From NCBI RefSeq assembly GCF_008042035.1, contig NZ_RDBL01000006.1, forward strand, positions 516,720-580,719: 64,000 nucleotides of DNA, given 5' to 3'. The stretch's first letter is position 1. Each line of letters begins with the position of its first letter. Source of the stretch: Streptomyces sp. col6. GTDB lineage: Bacteria; Actinomycetota; Actinomycetes; Streptomycetales; Streptomycetaceae. The translations under genes and the position numbers were made by a program. Positions 18,077 through 28,102 of the stretch are shown one piece after another. The notes beneath the pieces are model-generated. The model did no database searches and was not told the DNA's origin. It saw only the letters and a program-made list of their open reading frames with translations.

Positions 18077-18442
18077 ATGGAGTGGTACTGGTGGGTGCTC
18101 ATCATCTTCTGGACCGGGGGCTTCGGCTGGCTCGCCGACAACGTCCGTACGGCGCTGCGCAACCGGCACAGCCGCAAGCTCGAACTGCTGGAGGCCGGCC
18201 GGCAGGAACGCCTCGCGGTCGAGGCGGCGAACCGGCCGCCCGAGCCCGTCTGCGGCTGCACGCACCACCTCGCCAAGCACGACAAGCGGGGCAAGTGCCA
18301 TGAGCGGGTCGAGGTGCCGACCGCCTGGGACGAGCAGAAGAAGCCCGTCCGCTTCGAGGCCGGTCAGTGCAACTGCCAGCAGTACGTAGGCCCTCAGCCG
18401 CTCTCGCAGGTGTACGCGGAGGACCTCACCGACCTCGCGTGA
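18077..18442 (+). CDS. Small membrane-anchored protein with Cys/His cluster
   Basis: A 121-aa protein with an N-terminal membrane segment (WYWWVLIIFWTGGFGWLA) followed by a basic helix and a Cys/His region: C59, C61, H63, H64, H68, C74, H75 and later C98, C100 (CGCTHHLAKHD, KCHE, CNC). This arrangement suggests zinc binding, but no named family is recognised. ATG 18077 is chosen for its GGGAGG site 6 nt upstream; a longer in-frame start at 18029 has no such site. Confidence 0.78.
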   Translation: MEWYWWVLIIFWTGGFGWLADNVRTALRNRHSRKLELLEAGRQERLAVEAANRPPEPVCGCTHHLAKHDKRGKCHERVEVPTAWDEQKKPVRFEAGQCNCQQYVGPQPLSQVYAEDLTDLA

Positions 18443-18575
18443 CGCGTTCGGCCGCCTCCGTGTGAGCCACCCGGGGGACCCCGCGTGCCCGGCGGCGGTG
18501 TCGAGCCCCCCGCCCTCGGTCGTACTGGCAGGATCCGGCGCCATGCAGCCAGTACGACAAAAGGACAAATTGGCC

Positions 18576-19559
18576 ATGAATGGGCGTGAACCGGGTGCGG
18601 TGACGGGCGTGCGGCAGCGGGGGCGGCAAGGACGGGGCCACCTGCGGCGCCGGCCGGGTTACGCGGTCCTGGCCGCGCTCCTGGTCGCCGCCGCCGCGTC
18701 CGGCTGCGCGGCCGGGGACGGCGACCGGGCCGCCGTCCGGAGCGCGAAGCTCCAGGCCGGCCAGGCGGGCGCGCCGGCGGAACCGGCGGCCGGGGCGCTG
18801 GGCACCCGGGCGGCACAGGCGGAGCGGGCGAAGCTGGCCCAGGCCGCACGCGCGGTCGCTGCCAAGAAGTGGGGCCTGGCGGGCACCCCGCTCGCGGCGC
18901 CCGTACCGCCCGTGAAGAAGCCGCACCTCACGACCCGCAAGGGCTTCGAGGTGGAGGGTCAGGACGACTCGCTGCCGCCGGTCTTCACCCGGGTCCCCAC
19001 CACGGACAAGGTCGTCTTCCTGACCATGGACGACGGGGACGACAAGGACCCCGAGCTGCTGAAGATGATGTCGGAGCTGAACATCCCGTACAGCGCCTTC
19101 CTCACCGACTACCTGGTGCGCGACGACTACGCGTACTTCAAGGACGCCCAGTCCCGCGGGCTCACGCTCAGCAACCACACGCTCAACCACCGCTACATGC
19201 CGGGCCTGTCCCACGAGGAGCAGAAGCGCGAGATCTGCGACCAGCAGGACATCATGGAGCAGCAGTTCGGCAAGCGGCCCCGGCTCTTCCGGCCGCCGTA
19301 CGGCAACTACAACACCGACACACTGAGGATCGCCAAGTCCTGCGGCATCACCGCCGTGCCGCTGTGGGAGGCCGAGGCGTTCCCCGACCACATGGAGTGG
19401 CGCGAGGAGGACCGGAAGCTGCACCCCGGCGACATCATCCTCACCCACTTCCGCGGCACGAAGGACTGGAAGGGCAGCATGCCCGACCTGATCCGGTCCG
19501 TCATGAAGGTCGTCACGGACCAGGGCTACGCCGTGGCCCGCCTGGAGGACTACGTGTAG
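18576..19559 (+). CDS. Polysaccharide deacetylase (NodB domain) lipoprotein
   Basis: A 327-aa exported deacetylase, probably acting on cell-wall or extracellular amino sugars. A basic N-terminus and hydrophobic segment end in a lipobox (AAASGC). A spacer follows, then a NodB domain: VVFLTMDDGDDKDPELL (motif 1), LSNHTLNHRYMPG (metal-binding His pair), RLFRPPYGNYNTDTL (motif 3) and LHPGDIILTHF. The ATG at 18576 has AAGGA 10 nt upstream; ATG 18543 is an in-frame alternative. The 3' end overlaps the convergent gene by 10 nt. Confidence 0.88.
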   Translation: MNGREPGAVTGVRQRGRQGRGHLRRRPGYAVLAALLVAAAASGCAAGDGDRAAVRSAKLQAGQAGAPAEPAAGALGTRAAQAERAKLAQAARAVAAKKWGLAGTPLAAPVPPVKKPHLTTRKGFEVEGQDDSLPPVFTRVPTTDKVVFLTMDDGDDKDPELLKMMSELNIPYSAFLTDYLVRDDYAYFKDAQSRGLTLSNHTLNHRYMPGLSHEEQKREICDQQDIMEQQFGKRPRLFRPPYGNYNTDTLRIAKSCGITAVPLWEAEAFPDHMEWREEDRKLHPGDIILTHFRGTKDWKGSMPDLIRSVMKVVTDQGYAVARLEDYV

Positions 19560-19966
19560 GGAGGGGCGGTGTGCGCGCGAGCCGCCCCGGGCGCGTGCGC
19601 GTCCTCGTAGGCGCTGTGCCAGGCCGTCACCGTGAGGACGAGCAGCACGCACACGCCGATCAGCTGAACGACGCCCGCGATCGGCAGCCCGTGGCGCAGC
19701 AGCACCACCCCGATCAGGCAGGCCACCGCCGTGACGGCGGCGAGGACGAGAGTGCCGGACCAGTCCATCCCGGGCGGTCCGGCCTCCGCCATGTCCGGGT
19801 TCGGCGGCCGGGGGTCGGAGCCCGTGTACGCGTAGAAGAGGACCGCGCTCACCAGCGACTCCAGGGCGATGAGCAGCACGCCGAGCACCACGTCGAGGCA
19901 GCCGGTCACCACCGGGCCGGGGCGCGAGGGGGCCGGGCGGTCCGTGCCGGCGGATCGTATGCGCAT
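19550..19966 (-). CDS. Small integral membrane protein
   Basis: A 138-aa protein with about four hydrophobic spans (VVTGCLDVVLGVLLIALESL; SGTLVLAAVTAVACLIGVVL; LPIAGVVQLIGVCVLLVLTV) and no recognisable enzymatic motif. ATG 19966 is preferred over longer forms since the N-terminal extension looks non-coding. It is convergent with the deacetylase gene and divergent from groES. Confidence 0.72.
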   Translation of the reverse strand: MRIRSAGTDRPAPSRPGPVVTGCLDVVLGVLLIALESLVSAVLFYAYTGSDPRPPNPDMAEAGPPGMDWSGTLVLAAVTAVACLIGVVLLRHGLPIAGVVQLIGVCVLLVLTVTAWHSAYEDAHAPGAARAHTAPPYT

Positions 19967-20089
19967 CCCGCCACCGTCCACCGGAACGGACCGGGCGGCC
20001 CCGGCGTTGTCCCTACGGTGTCCGGAACGTTGCACGGCCGCAGCCGTACGGGGCCCGCAGGCCCCCGCGTACGCCACGAGGGGCGTGAA

Positions 20090-20116
20090 TTGGCACTCCG
20101 CTTGACCGAGTGCTAA
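20090..20116. promoter_or_regulatory. CIRCE operator 1 (HrcA site) at groES
   Basis: TTGGCACTC-N9-GAGTGCTAA, one mismatch from the CIRCE consensus TTAGCACTC-N9-GAGTGCTAA bound by the heat-shock repressor HrcA. A -35-like TTGACC (20102-20107) sits in its spacer, with -10-like CATAGT at 20124-20129 (16-nt gap), so bound HrcA would cover the promoter. Confidence 0.92.
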
Positions 20117-20136
20117 TCGCAGTCATAGTGTCAGTG

Positions 20137-20163
20137 CTGGCACTCCCCACTGGAGAGTGCCAG
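20137..20163. promoter_or_regulatory. CIRCE operator 2 (HrcA site) at groES
   Basis: CTGGCACTC-N9-GAGTGCCAG, a perfect palindrome, 20 nt downstream of the first CIRCE and at or just after the predicted transcription start. It lies in the groES leader, so it may also act in the mRNA. Confidence 0.9.
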
Positions 20164-20270
20164 CAGTACTGTGCGACCGGCAGGTCCGGCACCCGCGACG
20201 ACGGGCTCACCTGGTCGCCCTACCCAAGACTGTTAAACCCCGTGAGATCTCCGAAGGGGGAGACCGGATC

Positions 20271-20579
20271 GTGTCGACCGCCAGCTCCAAGGTTGCGATC
20301 AAGCCGCTCGAGGACCGCATCGTGGTCCAGCCGCTCGACGCCGAGCAGACCACGGCCTCCGGCCTGGTTATCCCGGACACCGCCAAGGAGAAGCCCCAGG
20401 AGGGCGTCGTCCTGGCCGTGGGACCGGGCCGCTTCGAGAACGGCGAGCGCCTGCCGCTCGACGTCAAGACCGGCGATGTCGTGCTGTACAGCAAGTACGG
20501 CGGCACCGAGGTGAAGTACAACGGCGAGGAGTACCTCGTCCTCTCGGCTCGCGACGTGCTCGCGATCATCGAGAAGTAA
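20271..20579 (+). CDS. groES: Co-chaperonin GroES
   Basis: Heptameric lid of the GroEL chamber; 102 aa, normal for actinobacteria. It has [20 protein letters not shown] (with the mobile loop [16 protein letters not shown]), [12 protein letters not shown] and [23 protein letters not shown] 20271 is preceded by GGGGGAG. It lies behind two CIRCE sites, so it is heat-shock and HrcA regulated. groEL1 follows after 102 nt holding a terminator-like hairpin. Confidence 0.96.
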   Translation: MSTASSKVAIKPLEDRIVVQPLDAEQTTASGLVIPDTAKEKPQEGVVLAVGPGRFENGERLPLDVKTGDVVLYSKYGGTEVKYNGEEYLVLSARDVLAIIEK

Positions 20580-22307
<1,728 letters not shown>

Positions 22308-22330
22308 CGTGTAGCTTTTGCGCAAGCGTG

Positions 22331-22362
22331 AGGCCCGGCGCCCCCTCGGGGGTGCCGGGCCT
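22331..22362 (+). terminator. Terminator hairpin after groEL1
   Basis: Stem AGGCCCGGC / GCCGGGCCT with an inner CCCCC/GGGGG helix, 23 nt past the groEL1 stop; it is followed by TTCCGCTTT. Confidence 0.75.
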
Positions 22363-22421
22363 TCCGCTTTGCGCGGGGCGCGTTCGGCTCCGCCGGCGCA
22401 TCCAGCCTGACCGGCGGTAAC

Positions 22422-22514
22422 CCAGCCCCTCCGGCGTTTGAGGAGCGGGGTCCGGGGCGGAGCCCCGGGGGCGCTGCCCCCGAACCCCCGCGCCTCAAAC
22501 GCCGGCGAGGCTGG
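22422..22514. repeat. Dispersed repeat family B, inverted pair
   Basis: Two copies of the family B core in opposite orientation (CCGGCGTTTGAGGAGCGGGG and, reversed, GCGCCTCAAACGCCGGCGAG) around the GGGGCGGAGCCCCG hairpin. Together they make a roughly 90-bp near-palindrome between the convergent groEL1 and hydroxyacid dehydrogenase genes. It could serve as a bidirectional terminator. Confidence 0.8.
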
Positions 22515-22570
22515 AAGTTCCGGCTGGACGCGCCCGGCGAGGCTGGACGCACCGGCGAAGCCGGTTCCGG

Positions 22571-23599
22571 TTACGCCGAGCGGCTGAGCGCTGCCGGGTG
22601 TACCGGGTCCGCGAACGGGCGGCCCGCCGCGTAGCGTTCCAGTTCGTCCAGCGCGTGGTCGGTCATGCGGTGCAGCTCGTTGCCGAGGGAGCCCGCCACG
22701 TGCGGGGTCAGGAGGACGTTCGGGAGCTCGTACAACGGGGAGTCCGCGGGCGGCAGTTCGGGGTCCGTCACATCCAGTACGGCGTGCAGCCGGCCCGGGA
22801 CCAGTTCGCGCAGCAGGGCCGCCTCGTCGATCAGGGAGCCGCGGGCGGTGTTGATCAACGTCGACCCGGTGCGCATCAGCGACAACTGGCGGGCGCCGAT
22901 CATGTGGTGGGTCTCGGGGAGCTGGGGGGCGTGCACCGAGACGACGTCGGCGCGGGCGCACAGCTCGTCCAGCGCGACCGGTTCGACGCCGAGGCGCGCC
23001 GCCTCCTCCGCGGTGACGAAGGGGTCGTACAGCAGGACCCGCAGGTCGAAGGGGCGGAGCAGCTCGACGACGCGGCGGCCGATGCGGGAGGCGCCGACGA
23101 TGCCCACCGTGCGGTGGTAGTTGCCGGCCCCGTCCAGCTCGGCGCGCCAGTCGTGGTCGGCGCGGACCTCGCGGTAGACGTGCGCGGAGTGCGGGACGCG
23201 CTTGTTGGCGAGGAGGATCGTGGCCAGCGTGTACTCGGCAACGGGCAGGGCGTTGGCCCCGGCCGCCGAGGAGACGGCGAGGCCGCGTTTCCAGCAGGCG
23301 TCCGTGAGGTGGTGCTTGACGGACCCGGCCGCGTGGACGACCGCCTTGAGGCGGGGTGCGGCGGCGAGGATCCGGTCGGTGAGCGGGGTGGCTCCCCAGC
23401 AGGTGAGGAGGACCTCGGCCTCGGCGAGGGCGGCGGCGACGCGGGGGTCCGGGCCGGCCAGGTCGTGGGCGACGAGGGCCGGATCGGTACGGGCGAGGGC
23501 CGTGAGCCGTTCGCGGTGGCGCGGCTCGAAGAGGCGCTCGTAGATGTCCGGGCCCATCGCGAGCAGGAGCGAGGGCCGGTGGGCGGAGGTGGGCTGCAT
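22571..23599 (-). CDS. D-2-hydroxyacid dehydrogenase family protein
   Basis: A 342-aa NAD(P)-dependent D-isomer 2-hydroxyacid dehydrogenase. The Rossmann loop is RTVGIVGASRIGRRVVELL. The catalytic Arg lies in INTARGSLIDEAAL, the acidic residue in AVLDVTDPELPP and the His in VLLTPHVAGS. It sits directly downstream of an ABC sugar-uptake operon (30 nt after the last permease), so it probably oxidises or reduces a product of the imported sugar (inference). Start ATG 23599. Confidence 0.88.
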   Translation of the reverse strand: MQPTSAHRPSLLLAMGPDIYERLFEPRHRERLTALARTDPALVAHDLAGPDPRVAAALAEAEVLLTCWGATPLTDRILAAAPRLKAVVHAAGSVKHHLTDACWKRGLAVSSAAGANALPVAEYTLATILLANKRVPHSAHVYREVRADHDWRAELDGAGNYHRTVGIVGASRIGRRVVELLRPFDLRVLLYDPFVTAEEAARLGVEPVALDELCARADVVSVHAPQLPETHHMIGARQLSLMRTGSTLINTARGSLIDEAALLRELVPGRLHAVLDVTDPELPPADSPLYELPNVLLTPHVAGSLGNELHRMTDHALDELERYAAGRPFADPVHPAALSRSA

Positions 23600-23628
23600 G
23601 GTGATGGGGCTCCCTAGAACGCGGTGGG

Positions 23629-24483
23629 CTACTTGACGCTGCCGGCGGTGAGTCCGGCCTTCCAGTGCCGCTGAAGGGAGACGAAGGCGACGATCAGGGG
23701 GATGACGGCGAGGAGGGAACCGGTGACCACGAGCGGGTAGAAGCCGGGCTCGCTGTGGGTGTTGGTGTTCCAGGAGTACAGCCCGAGGCTCAGCGGGAAG
23801 AGCTTGCGGTCCGAGAGCATCACCAGCGGAAGGAAGAAGTTGTTCCAGATCGCGGTGAACTGGAAGAGGAACACCGTCACGAAGCCCGGCATCATCATCG
23901 GCAGCCCGATGGAGAAGAAGGTGCGCAGCTCGCCGGCGCCGTCGATGCGGGCGGCCTCCAGGGCCTCGGCGGGGATGTAGCCGGCGGAGAAGACCCGGGC
24001 GAGGTAGACGCCGAAGGGGTTCACCAGGACGGGGATCAGCACCGACCAGTACGTGTTGACGATCCCGATCTTGCTGGCCAGCAGGTACATGGGCAGGGCC
24101 AGCGCCGTCGTGGGCACGAGCACGCCGAGCAGGACGAGCCCGAACAGCTTCTCCTTGCCCCGGAACTCGTACTTGTCGAAGGCGTACCCGGCCGCGACGC
24201 AGATCAGCGAGCAGACGACGGCGCCGGCTCCCGCGTACAGCAGGCTGTTCCCGTACCAGCGGAAGTAGACCCCGTCCCCGTAGGACGCGATGTCGGAGAG
24301 GTTCTTCGAGAGGTCGAAGCCCTCGAAGGAGAAGGTGTCCCCGGCCAGCAGCGAGCCGGTGTCCTTGGTGGCGGCGGTGACCAGCCAGATCAGCGGGAAG
24401 AGCATGTAGAGGACGGCCAGGAGCAGGGCTCCGTTGACGGCGGCCTTCGACAGCCAGGGGTTCTTGCGGGTCGTGGTGCTCAT
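23629..24483 (-). CDS. Carbohydrate ABC transporter permease (MalG type)
   Basis: A 284-aa inner-membrane permease with six hydrophobic spans. The cytoplasmic EAA loop is ALEAARIDGAGELRTFFSIG, which docks the ATPase. The C-terminal span region is FYPLVVTGSLLAVIPLIVAF. The ATG overlaps the stop of the partner permease (24480-24483). No ATPase gene is present in the operon; in Streptomyces such systems usually share the multi-sugar ATPase MsiK. Confidence 0.92.
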   Translation of the reverse strand: MSTTTRKNPWLSKAAVNGALLLAVLYMLFPLIWLVTAATKDTGSLLAGDTFSFEGFDLSKNLSDIASYGDGVYFRWYGNSLLYAGAGAVVCSLICVAAGYAFDKYEFRGKEKLFGLVLLGVLVPTTALALPMYLLASKIGIVNTYWSVLIPVLVNPFGVYLARVFSAGYIPAEALEAARIDGAGELRTFFSIGLPMMMPGFVTVFLFQFTAIWNNFFLPLVMLSDRKLFPLSLGLYSWNTNTHSEPGFYPLVVTGSLLAVIPLIVAFVSLQRHWKAGLTAGSVK

Positions 24484-25367
24484 GCGTGCGCGCCCTTCCG
24501 GCCGGTGAGGCGGGTGACGACGAAGGACAGCAGGGCGGCGGCGAGCGCGAGGAGTACGGAGGCGGCGGCCGCAAGTCCGAAGTCGTTGCGGGAGAAGGCC
24601 GCGGTGTAGGCGTACATGTTCGGTGTCCAGGAGGAGGAGACGGCGGACCCGGAGCCGGTGTTGAGGATCAGGGGTTCGGTGAACAGCTGGAGCGAGCCGA
24701 TGATCGTGAAGAGCACGACCATCAGGACCGAGGAGCGGATCAGCGGGAGCTTGATGCTGAACGCGATGCGTCCGCCGCTCGCCCCGTCCACCGTGGCCGC
24801 TTCGAGCACCGAGCGGTCGATGGCCTGCAGCGCGGCGTAGAAGATCACCATGTTGTAGCCGAGCCACTCCCACAGCGCGATGTTCACGATGGAGGGCAGC
24901 GCGCCGCCGGGGGAGAAGAAGTCGAAGCCGATGCCGCCTGAGTGCATCGCGGAGACGACGGGGCTGAGGCCCGGCGTGTAGAGGTACAGCCAGATCATCG
25001 CGGCGATGATGCCGGGCACGGCGTGCGGCAGGAACAGGGCGAGCTGGAAGAACCGCTTGGCGCGGGCGAGCGCCGAGTCGAGCAGCAGGGCGAGCGCGAG
25101 GGCTCCGCCGACCATCAGCGGGATGTAGAGCGCGCAGTAGCCGAGGAGGACGAGGAAGCCGTCGCGGAAGACCCGGTCACCCAGCGCCGCCGTGTAGTTG
25201 CCGAGGCCGGTGAAGACCGTCTCGGAGCCTCCGAAGCCGAGCCCCGACTGCTGTTCGGTGAAGAGGCTGAGCCAGACCGCGTAGCCGATCGGGATCAGCA
25301 TCACGGCGGTGAACAGGACGAAGAACGGGGTCAGCAGGGTCGCGGCGGCGCGGGTGCGGGCCTTCAT
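24480..25367 (-). CDS. Carbohydrate ABC transporter permease (MalF type)
   Basis: A 295-aa permease with six spans, starting KARTRAAATLLTPFFVLFTA. The EAA loop is VLEAATVDGASGGRIAFSIK. It lies 4 nt downstream of the binding-protein gene and overlaps its partner permease by 4 nt, so the three are one transcript. Confidence 0.92.
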   Translation of the reverse strand: MKARTRAAATLLTPFFVLFTAVMLIPIGYAVWLSLFTEQQSGLGFGGSETVFTGLGNYTAALGDRVFRDGFLVLLGYCALYIPLMVGGALALALLLDSALARAKRFFQLALFLPHAVPGIIAAMIWLYLYTPGLSPVVSAMHSGGIGFDFFSPGGALPSIVNIALWEWLGYNMVIFYAALQAIDRSVLEAATVDGASGGRIAFSIKLPLIRSSVLMVVLFTIIGSLQLFTEPLILNTGSGSAVSSSWTPNMYAYTAAFSRNDFGLAAAASVLLALAAALLSFVVTRLTGRKGAHA

Positions 25368-25371
25368 CCGG

Positions 25372-26700
25372 TCAGCCCTCGACCTTCAGGCCGCGCTTGG
25401 ACAGCTCGGCGACGGTCGCGTCGTGGGCGGCCTTCACGGCGTCGGGGATGGTGGTGCCGCCCCCGGCGACCTTGCCGAACTGGTCCTTGAGCGTGGTGTT
25501 GGTGGTGCCCATCGAGGGGCCCCAGGTCCAGCCCTGCTTGATGGCGGAGCCGCCGTCCTCGAAGACCTGGTAGATGTCCTGGCCGCCGTAGAACTTGGTG
25601 TCGAACGCCTTCTTCGCGGCCGGGCGCAGGGAGAGCGCGGCCGGGAACGCGCTGGAGGTGCCGGAGGAGATACGGGCCTGGATGCCGTCCTCCGTGGTGG
25701 TCATCCAGGTGGCGAACTCGACGGCCGCGGCGGCCTTCTCGCTGTTCTTCGGCACGGCGAAGGTGGTGCCGCCGAGCATCCCGCTGGCGGGCTTGCCGTC
25801 CCAGGTCGGGATCGGGGCGACGGCCCACTTGCCGCTCTGCTCGGGCAGGGTGCCGCCGAGGACGCCGCCGCCCCAGGAGGCGCCGAGGTAGCCGATGGTG
25901 CCGCCGGTCTTCAGGGAGTTGGTCCAGGCGGGGGAGAAGGAGGCGTCGCTGCGAACCAGACCGCCCTTGACCAGGCCCTGCCAGTAGTCGGCGACCTTGG
26001 TGGTGGCGGCGTCGGTGGTGCTGACCTTCCAGGTGTCGCCGTCGGCCTTGAACCACTGGGCGCCGGCCTGCCAGACCATCGCCTCGAAGGTGGTCGGGTC
26101 GTCCGGGAAGAAGGTGCCGATGCGAGCCTTGGAGTCGGCCTTCTTGACCTTCTCGGCGGCGGACTTGAACGCGTCCCAGGTCTTGGGGACCTCGATGCCG
26201 TACTTGGCGAACAGGTCCTTGCGGTAGAAGAAGGCCTGCGGCGCGGCGTCGAAGGGGACGGCCCAGGTCTTGCCGCCGAGGGTCGTCTGCTCGACGGCCT
26301 GCGGGAGGAACTTCTTCCGGGTGTCCTCGGTGAAGTACTTCCCGATGTCCTGGAAGCCGCCCTGGCTGACGTACTCGGGGAGCTGCGGGTACTCGACGGA
26401 GACCAGGTCGGGGGCGTTGCCCGCCTTGATCGCGTTGGAGATCTTGGCGTAGCCGCCGGCGTTGCCTGACGGGGTCTCCTCGAACGTCACGTGGATGTTC
26501 TTGTGCGAGGCGTTGAACGCGTCCACGACCTCCTTGGTGCCCTTGGCCCAGCCCCAGAAGGTGATGTTCACGGGCTTGGCGGCGGTGCCCGTGCCGCCGC
26601 CGTCGGAGTCGTCGCCGCTCCCGCCGCAGGCCGTGACGACGGCGAGGGCGGTGACGGCTCCGGCTATGGAAAGAGTCGTTCTGCTCCAACTGCGGTTCAC
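25372..26700 (-). CDS. ABC transporter sugar-binding lipoprotein
   Basis: A 442-aa extracellular solute-binding protein (family 1). The signal peptide ends in a lipobox, LAVVTACGGSGDD. The mature protein has the usual start VNITFWGWAKGTKEVVDAFN and the family's central pattern GKTWAVPFDAAPQAFFYRKD. GTG 26700 has AGGAG 9 nt upstream. A promoter TTGACT-N17-AAGGAT can be read upstream on the minus strand. The motif TCGATCA lies just upstream of that -35. The ligand is probably an oligosaccharide or uronide, not determined. Confidence 0.92.
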   Translation of the reverse strand: MNRSWSRTTLSIAGAVTALAVVTACGGSGDDSDGGGTGTAAKPVNITFWGWAKGTKEVVDAFNASHKNIHVTFEETPSGNAGGYAKISNAIKAGNAPDLVSVEYPQLPEYVSQGGFQDIGKYFTEDTRKKFLPQAVEQTTLGGKTWAVPFDAAPQAFFYRKDLFAKYGIEVPKTWDAFKSAAEKVKKADSKARIGTFFPDDPTTFEAMVWQAGAQWFKADGDTWKVSTTDAATTKVADYWQGLVKGGLVRSDASFSPAWTNSLKTGGTIGYLGASWGGGVLGGTLPEQSGKWAVAPIPTWDGKPASGMLGGTTFAVPKNSEKAAAAVEFATWMTTTEDGIQARISSGTSSAFPAALSLRPAAKKAFDTKFYGGQDIYQVFEDGGSAIKQGWTWGPSMGTTNTTLKDQFGKVAGGGTTIPDAVKAAHDATVAELSKRGLKVEG

Positions 26701-26784
26701 GGCGTAGCTCCTGAATCAGCGGCGACATTGACGTTGGGCGTGATCCTTGGCCCAGCAATGTCCGAAGTCAAGAGCGAAAGATTG

Positions 26785-26793
26785 ATTGATCGA
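26785..26793. promoter_or_regulatory. Candidate operator of the sugar-locus regulator (binding-protein promoter)
   Basis: Contains TGATCGA (reverse TCGATCA), shared with three sites in front of the DUF2264 gene. It sits just upstream of the -35 of the binding-protein operon and downstream of the regulator gene's 3' end. Confidence 0.5.
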
Positions 26794-26808
26794 GAAAAGA
26801 TCAGAACG

Positions 26809-27888
26809 TTATCGAGCGGTCGAAGCCCGCACCCGCAGACGCGGGAGCAGTGCCAGGTGCTGGCCCGGCTCGTCCTCCTGCTGCCCGGTGCCGAGTCTGC
26901 TGACCAGCAACTCCGTTGCGTAGCGACCGATTTGACGCTTGGGCGGGCTGACGGCGGTCAGCGGGATGTCGCCGAGCGCGGCCACCTCGTCGTCGTACGC
27001 GATCACCGCCAGGTCCTCGGGCACGCGCACCCCGAGGTCGGACAGCCGCTGGATCAGGTGGATCGCGTCCACGTCGTTGTGCACCAGCGCGGACGTGGCC
27101 CGGCCGGAGACCACCGCGTCGCGCACCTCCCGCACCGCCTCGTCGAAGCGGACCGGGTCGACCTCGGGGCCGGACGTCCCGATCATCGCCGGGGCCCCGG
27201 TGTGCCCCAGCACCGCCAGCGCGTCCTCGTACCCGGCGCGCACCGCGAGCGCGGTCGGGCTGTCGGCGCGGGCGACGAGGAGCGGGGTGCCGTGGCCCAG
27301 GCCGACCAGATGGCGCACGGCGAGAAGGACCCCGTGCCGGTGGTCGGAGCAGACCCGGTCCAGGCCGTCGAGGGGCGACCCGGGTGCGGGGGTGCGCTCC
27401 AGGAGCACGGTGGGCACCGGCAGCCCGGCCATCCAGTCCCCGTACGCGGCCTGGTCCTCGGCGCCCCGCCAGGCCGGGGCGATGAGCAGCCCGTCGGCCC
27501 CGGAGGCGAGCAGCCCCTCGGCGCGCGCCCGGTCCTCCTCGGGGCGGTAGTCGGAGATCCGCAGGACCAGGCGGGCCCCGGCGCGGGCCGCCGCCTCGTG
27601 CGCCCCGCGGATGACCTCCGCGAAGTAGTACGTCGCCGACGGCGCGATCAGCCCGATCACCGGGCCGCCCGCCGGGCCGGGCGCGGCGGGGGAAGCGGCG
27701 TCCCGGGGCCAGGAGACCGATCCGTGGACGCGGTCGAGCAGCCCGCGCTCGGCCAGCGCCTCGACATCGCGGCGCACGGTGACGGGGGAGACCCCCAGCA
27801 GGCCGGCCAGATCCGAGACGCGGGCCGATCCGCGCTCCCGTACCAGGGCCAGAAGTCGGTCGTGACGTTCAGCAGCACTCTCGCGCAC
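26809..27888 (-). CDS. Hybrid DeoR-type HTH / LacI-type sensor transcriptional regulator
   Basis: A 359-aa regulator. Residues 1-58 are a DeoR winged helix (AERHDRLLALVRERGSARVS, LLGVSPVTVRRDVEALAERG, then LDRVHGSVSW). The rest is a LacI-type periplasmic-binding-like sugar sensor (VIGLIAPSATYYFAEVIRGA, SGADGLLIAP, DDEVAALGDIPLTAVSPP) in place of the usual DeoR phosphosugar domain. It probably represses the flanking operon and the divergent DUF2264 gene until the sugar arrives (inference). GTG start 27888; it lies between the two transcription units it would control. Confidence 0.88.
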   Translation of the reverse strand: MRESAAERHDRLLALVRERGSARVSDLAGLLGVSPVTVRRDVEALAERGLLDRVHGSVSWPRDAASPAAPGPAGGPVIGLIAPSATYYFAEVIRGAHEAAARAGARLVLRISDYRPEEDRARAEGLLASGADGLLIAPAWRGAEDQAAYGDWMAGLPVPTVLLERTPAPGSPLDGLDRVCSDHRHGVLLAVRHLVGLGHGTPLLVARADSPTALAVRAGYEDALAVLGHTGAPAMIGTSGPEVDPVRFDEAVREVRDAVVSGRATSALVHNDVDAIHLIQRLSDLGVRVPEDLAVIAYDDEVAALGDIPLTAVSPPKRQIGRYATELLVSRLGTGQQEDEPGQHLALLPRLRVRASTAR

Positions 27889-27993
27889 GGCGGCGGCCCC
27901 CTTGTGGATCGCGATCTGATGGCTCGGCTGACCAGACCCTAGGGTCTCCGGTTCGGGTCAGGCCGGGCTCGCACCGCTGACCCTAGTGCAGTG

Positions 27994-28065
27994 TGATCGA
28001 TTGACGGAAGTTTCGATCATTCGCTACTCCCTCCCTTGACGTTCGATCAATCCGCGGTTCAGGAT
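27994..28065 (+). promoter_or_regulatory. DUF2264 gene promoter with three TCGATCA-type operators
   Basis: The motif TCGATCA occurs at 28013-28019 and 28043-28049, and inverted (TGATCGA) at 27994-28000. A -35 TTGACG (28036-28041) and -10 CAGGAT (28060-28065) with an 18-nt spacer fit a promoter, and the last operator lies inside that spacer, consistent with repression. A second TTGACG at 28001-28006 is possible. Confidence 0.5.
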
Positions 28066-28102
28066 TCCTGGCGACGCCGAAGTCCGCCTCCAGGGGAGCA
28101 TC

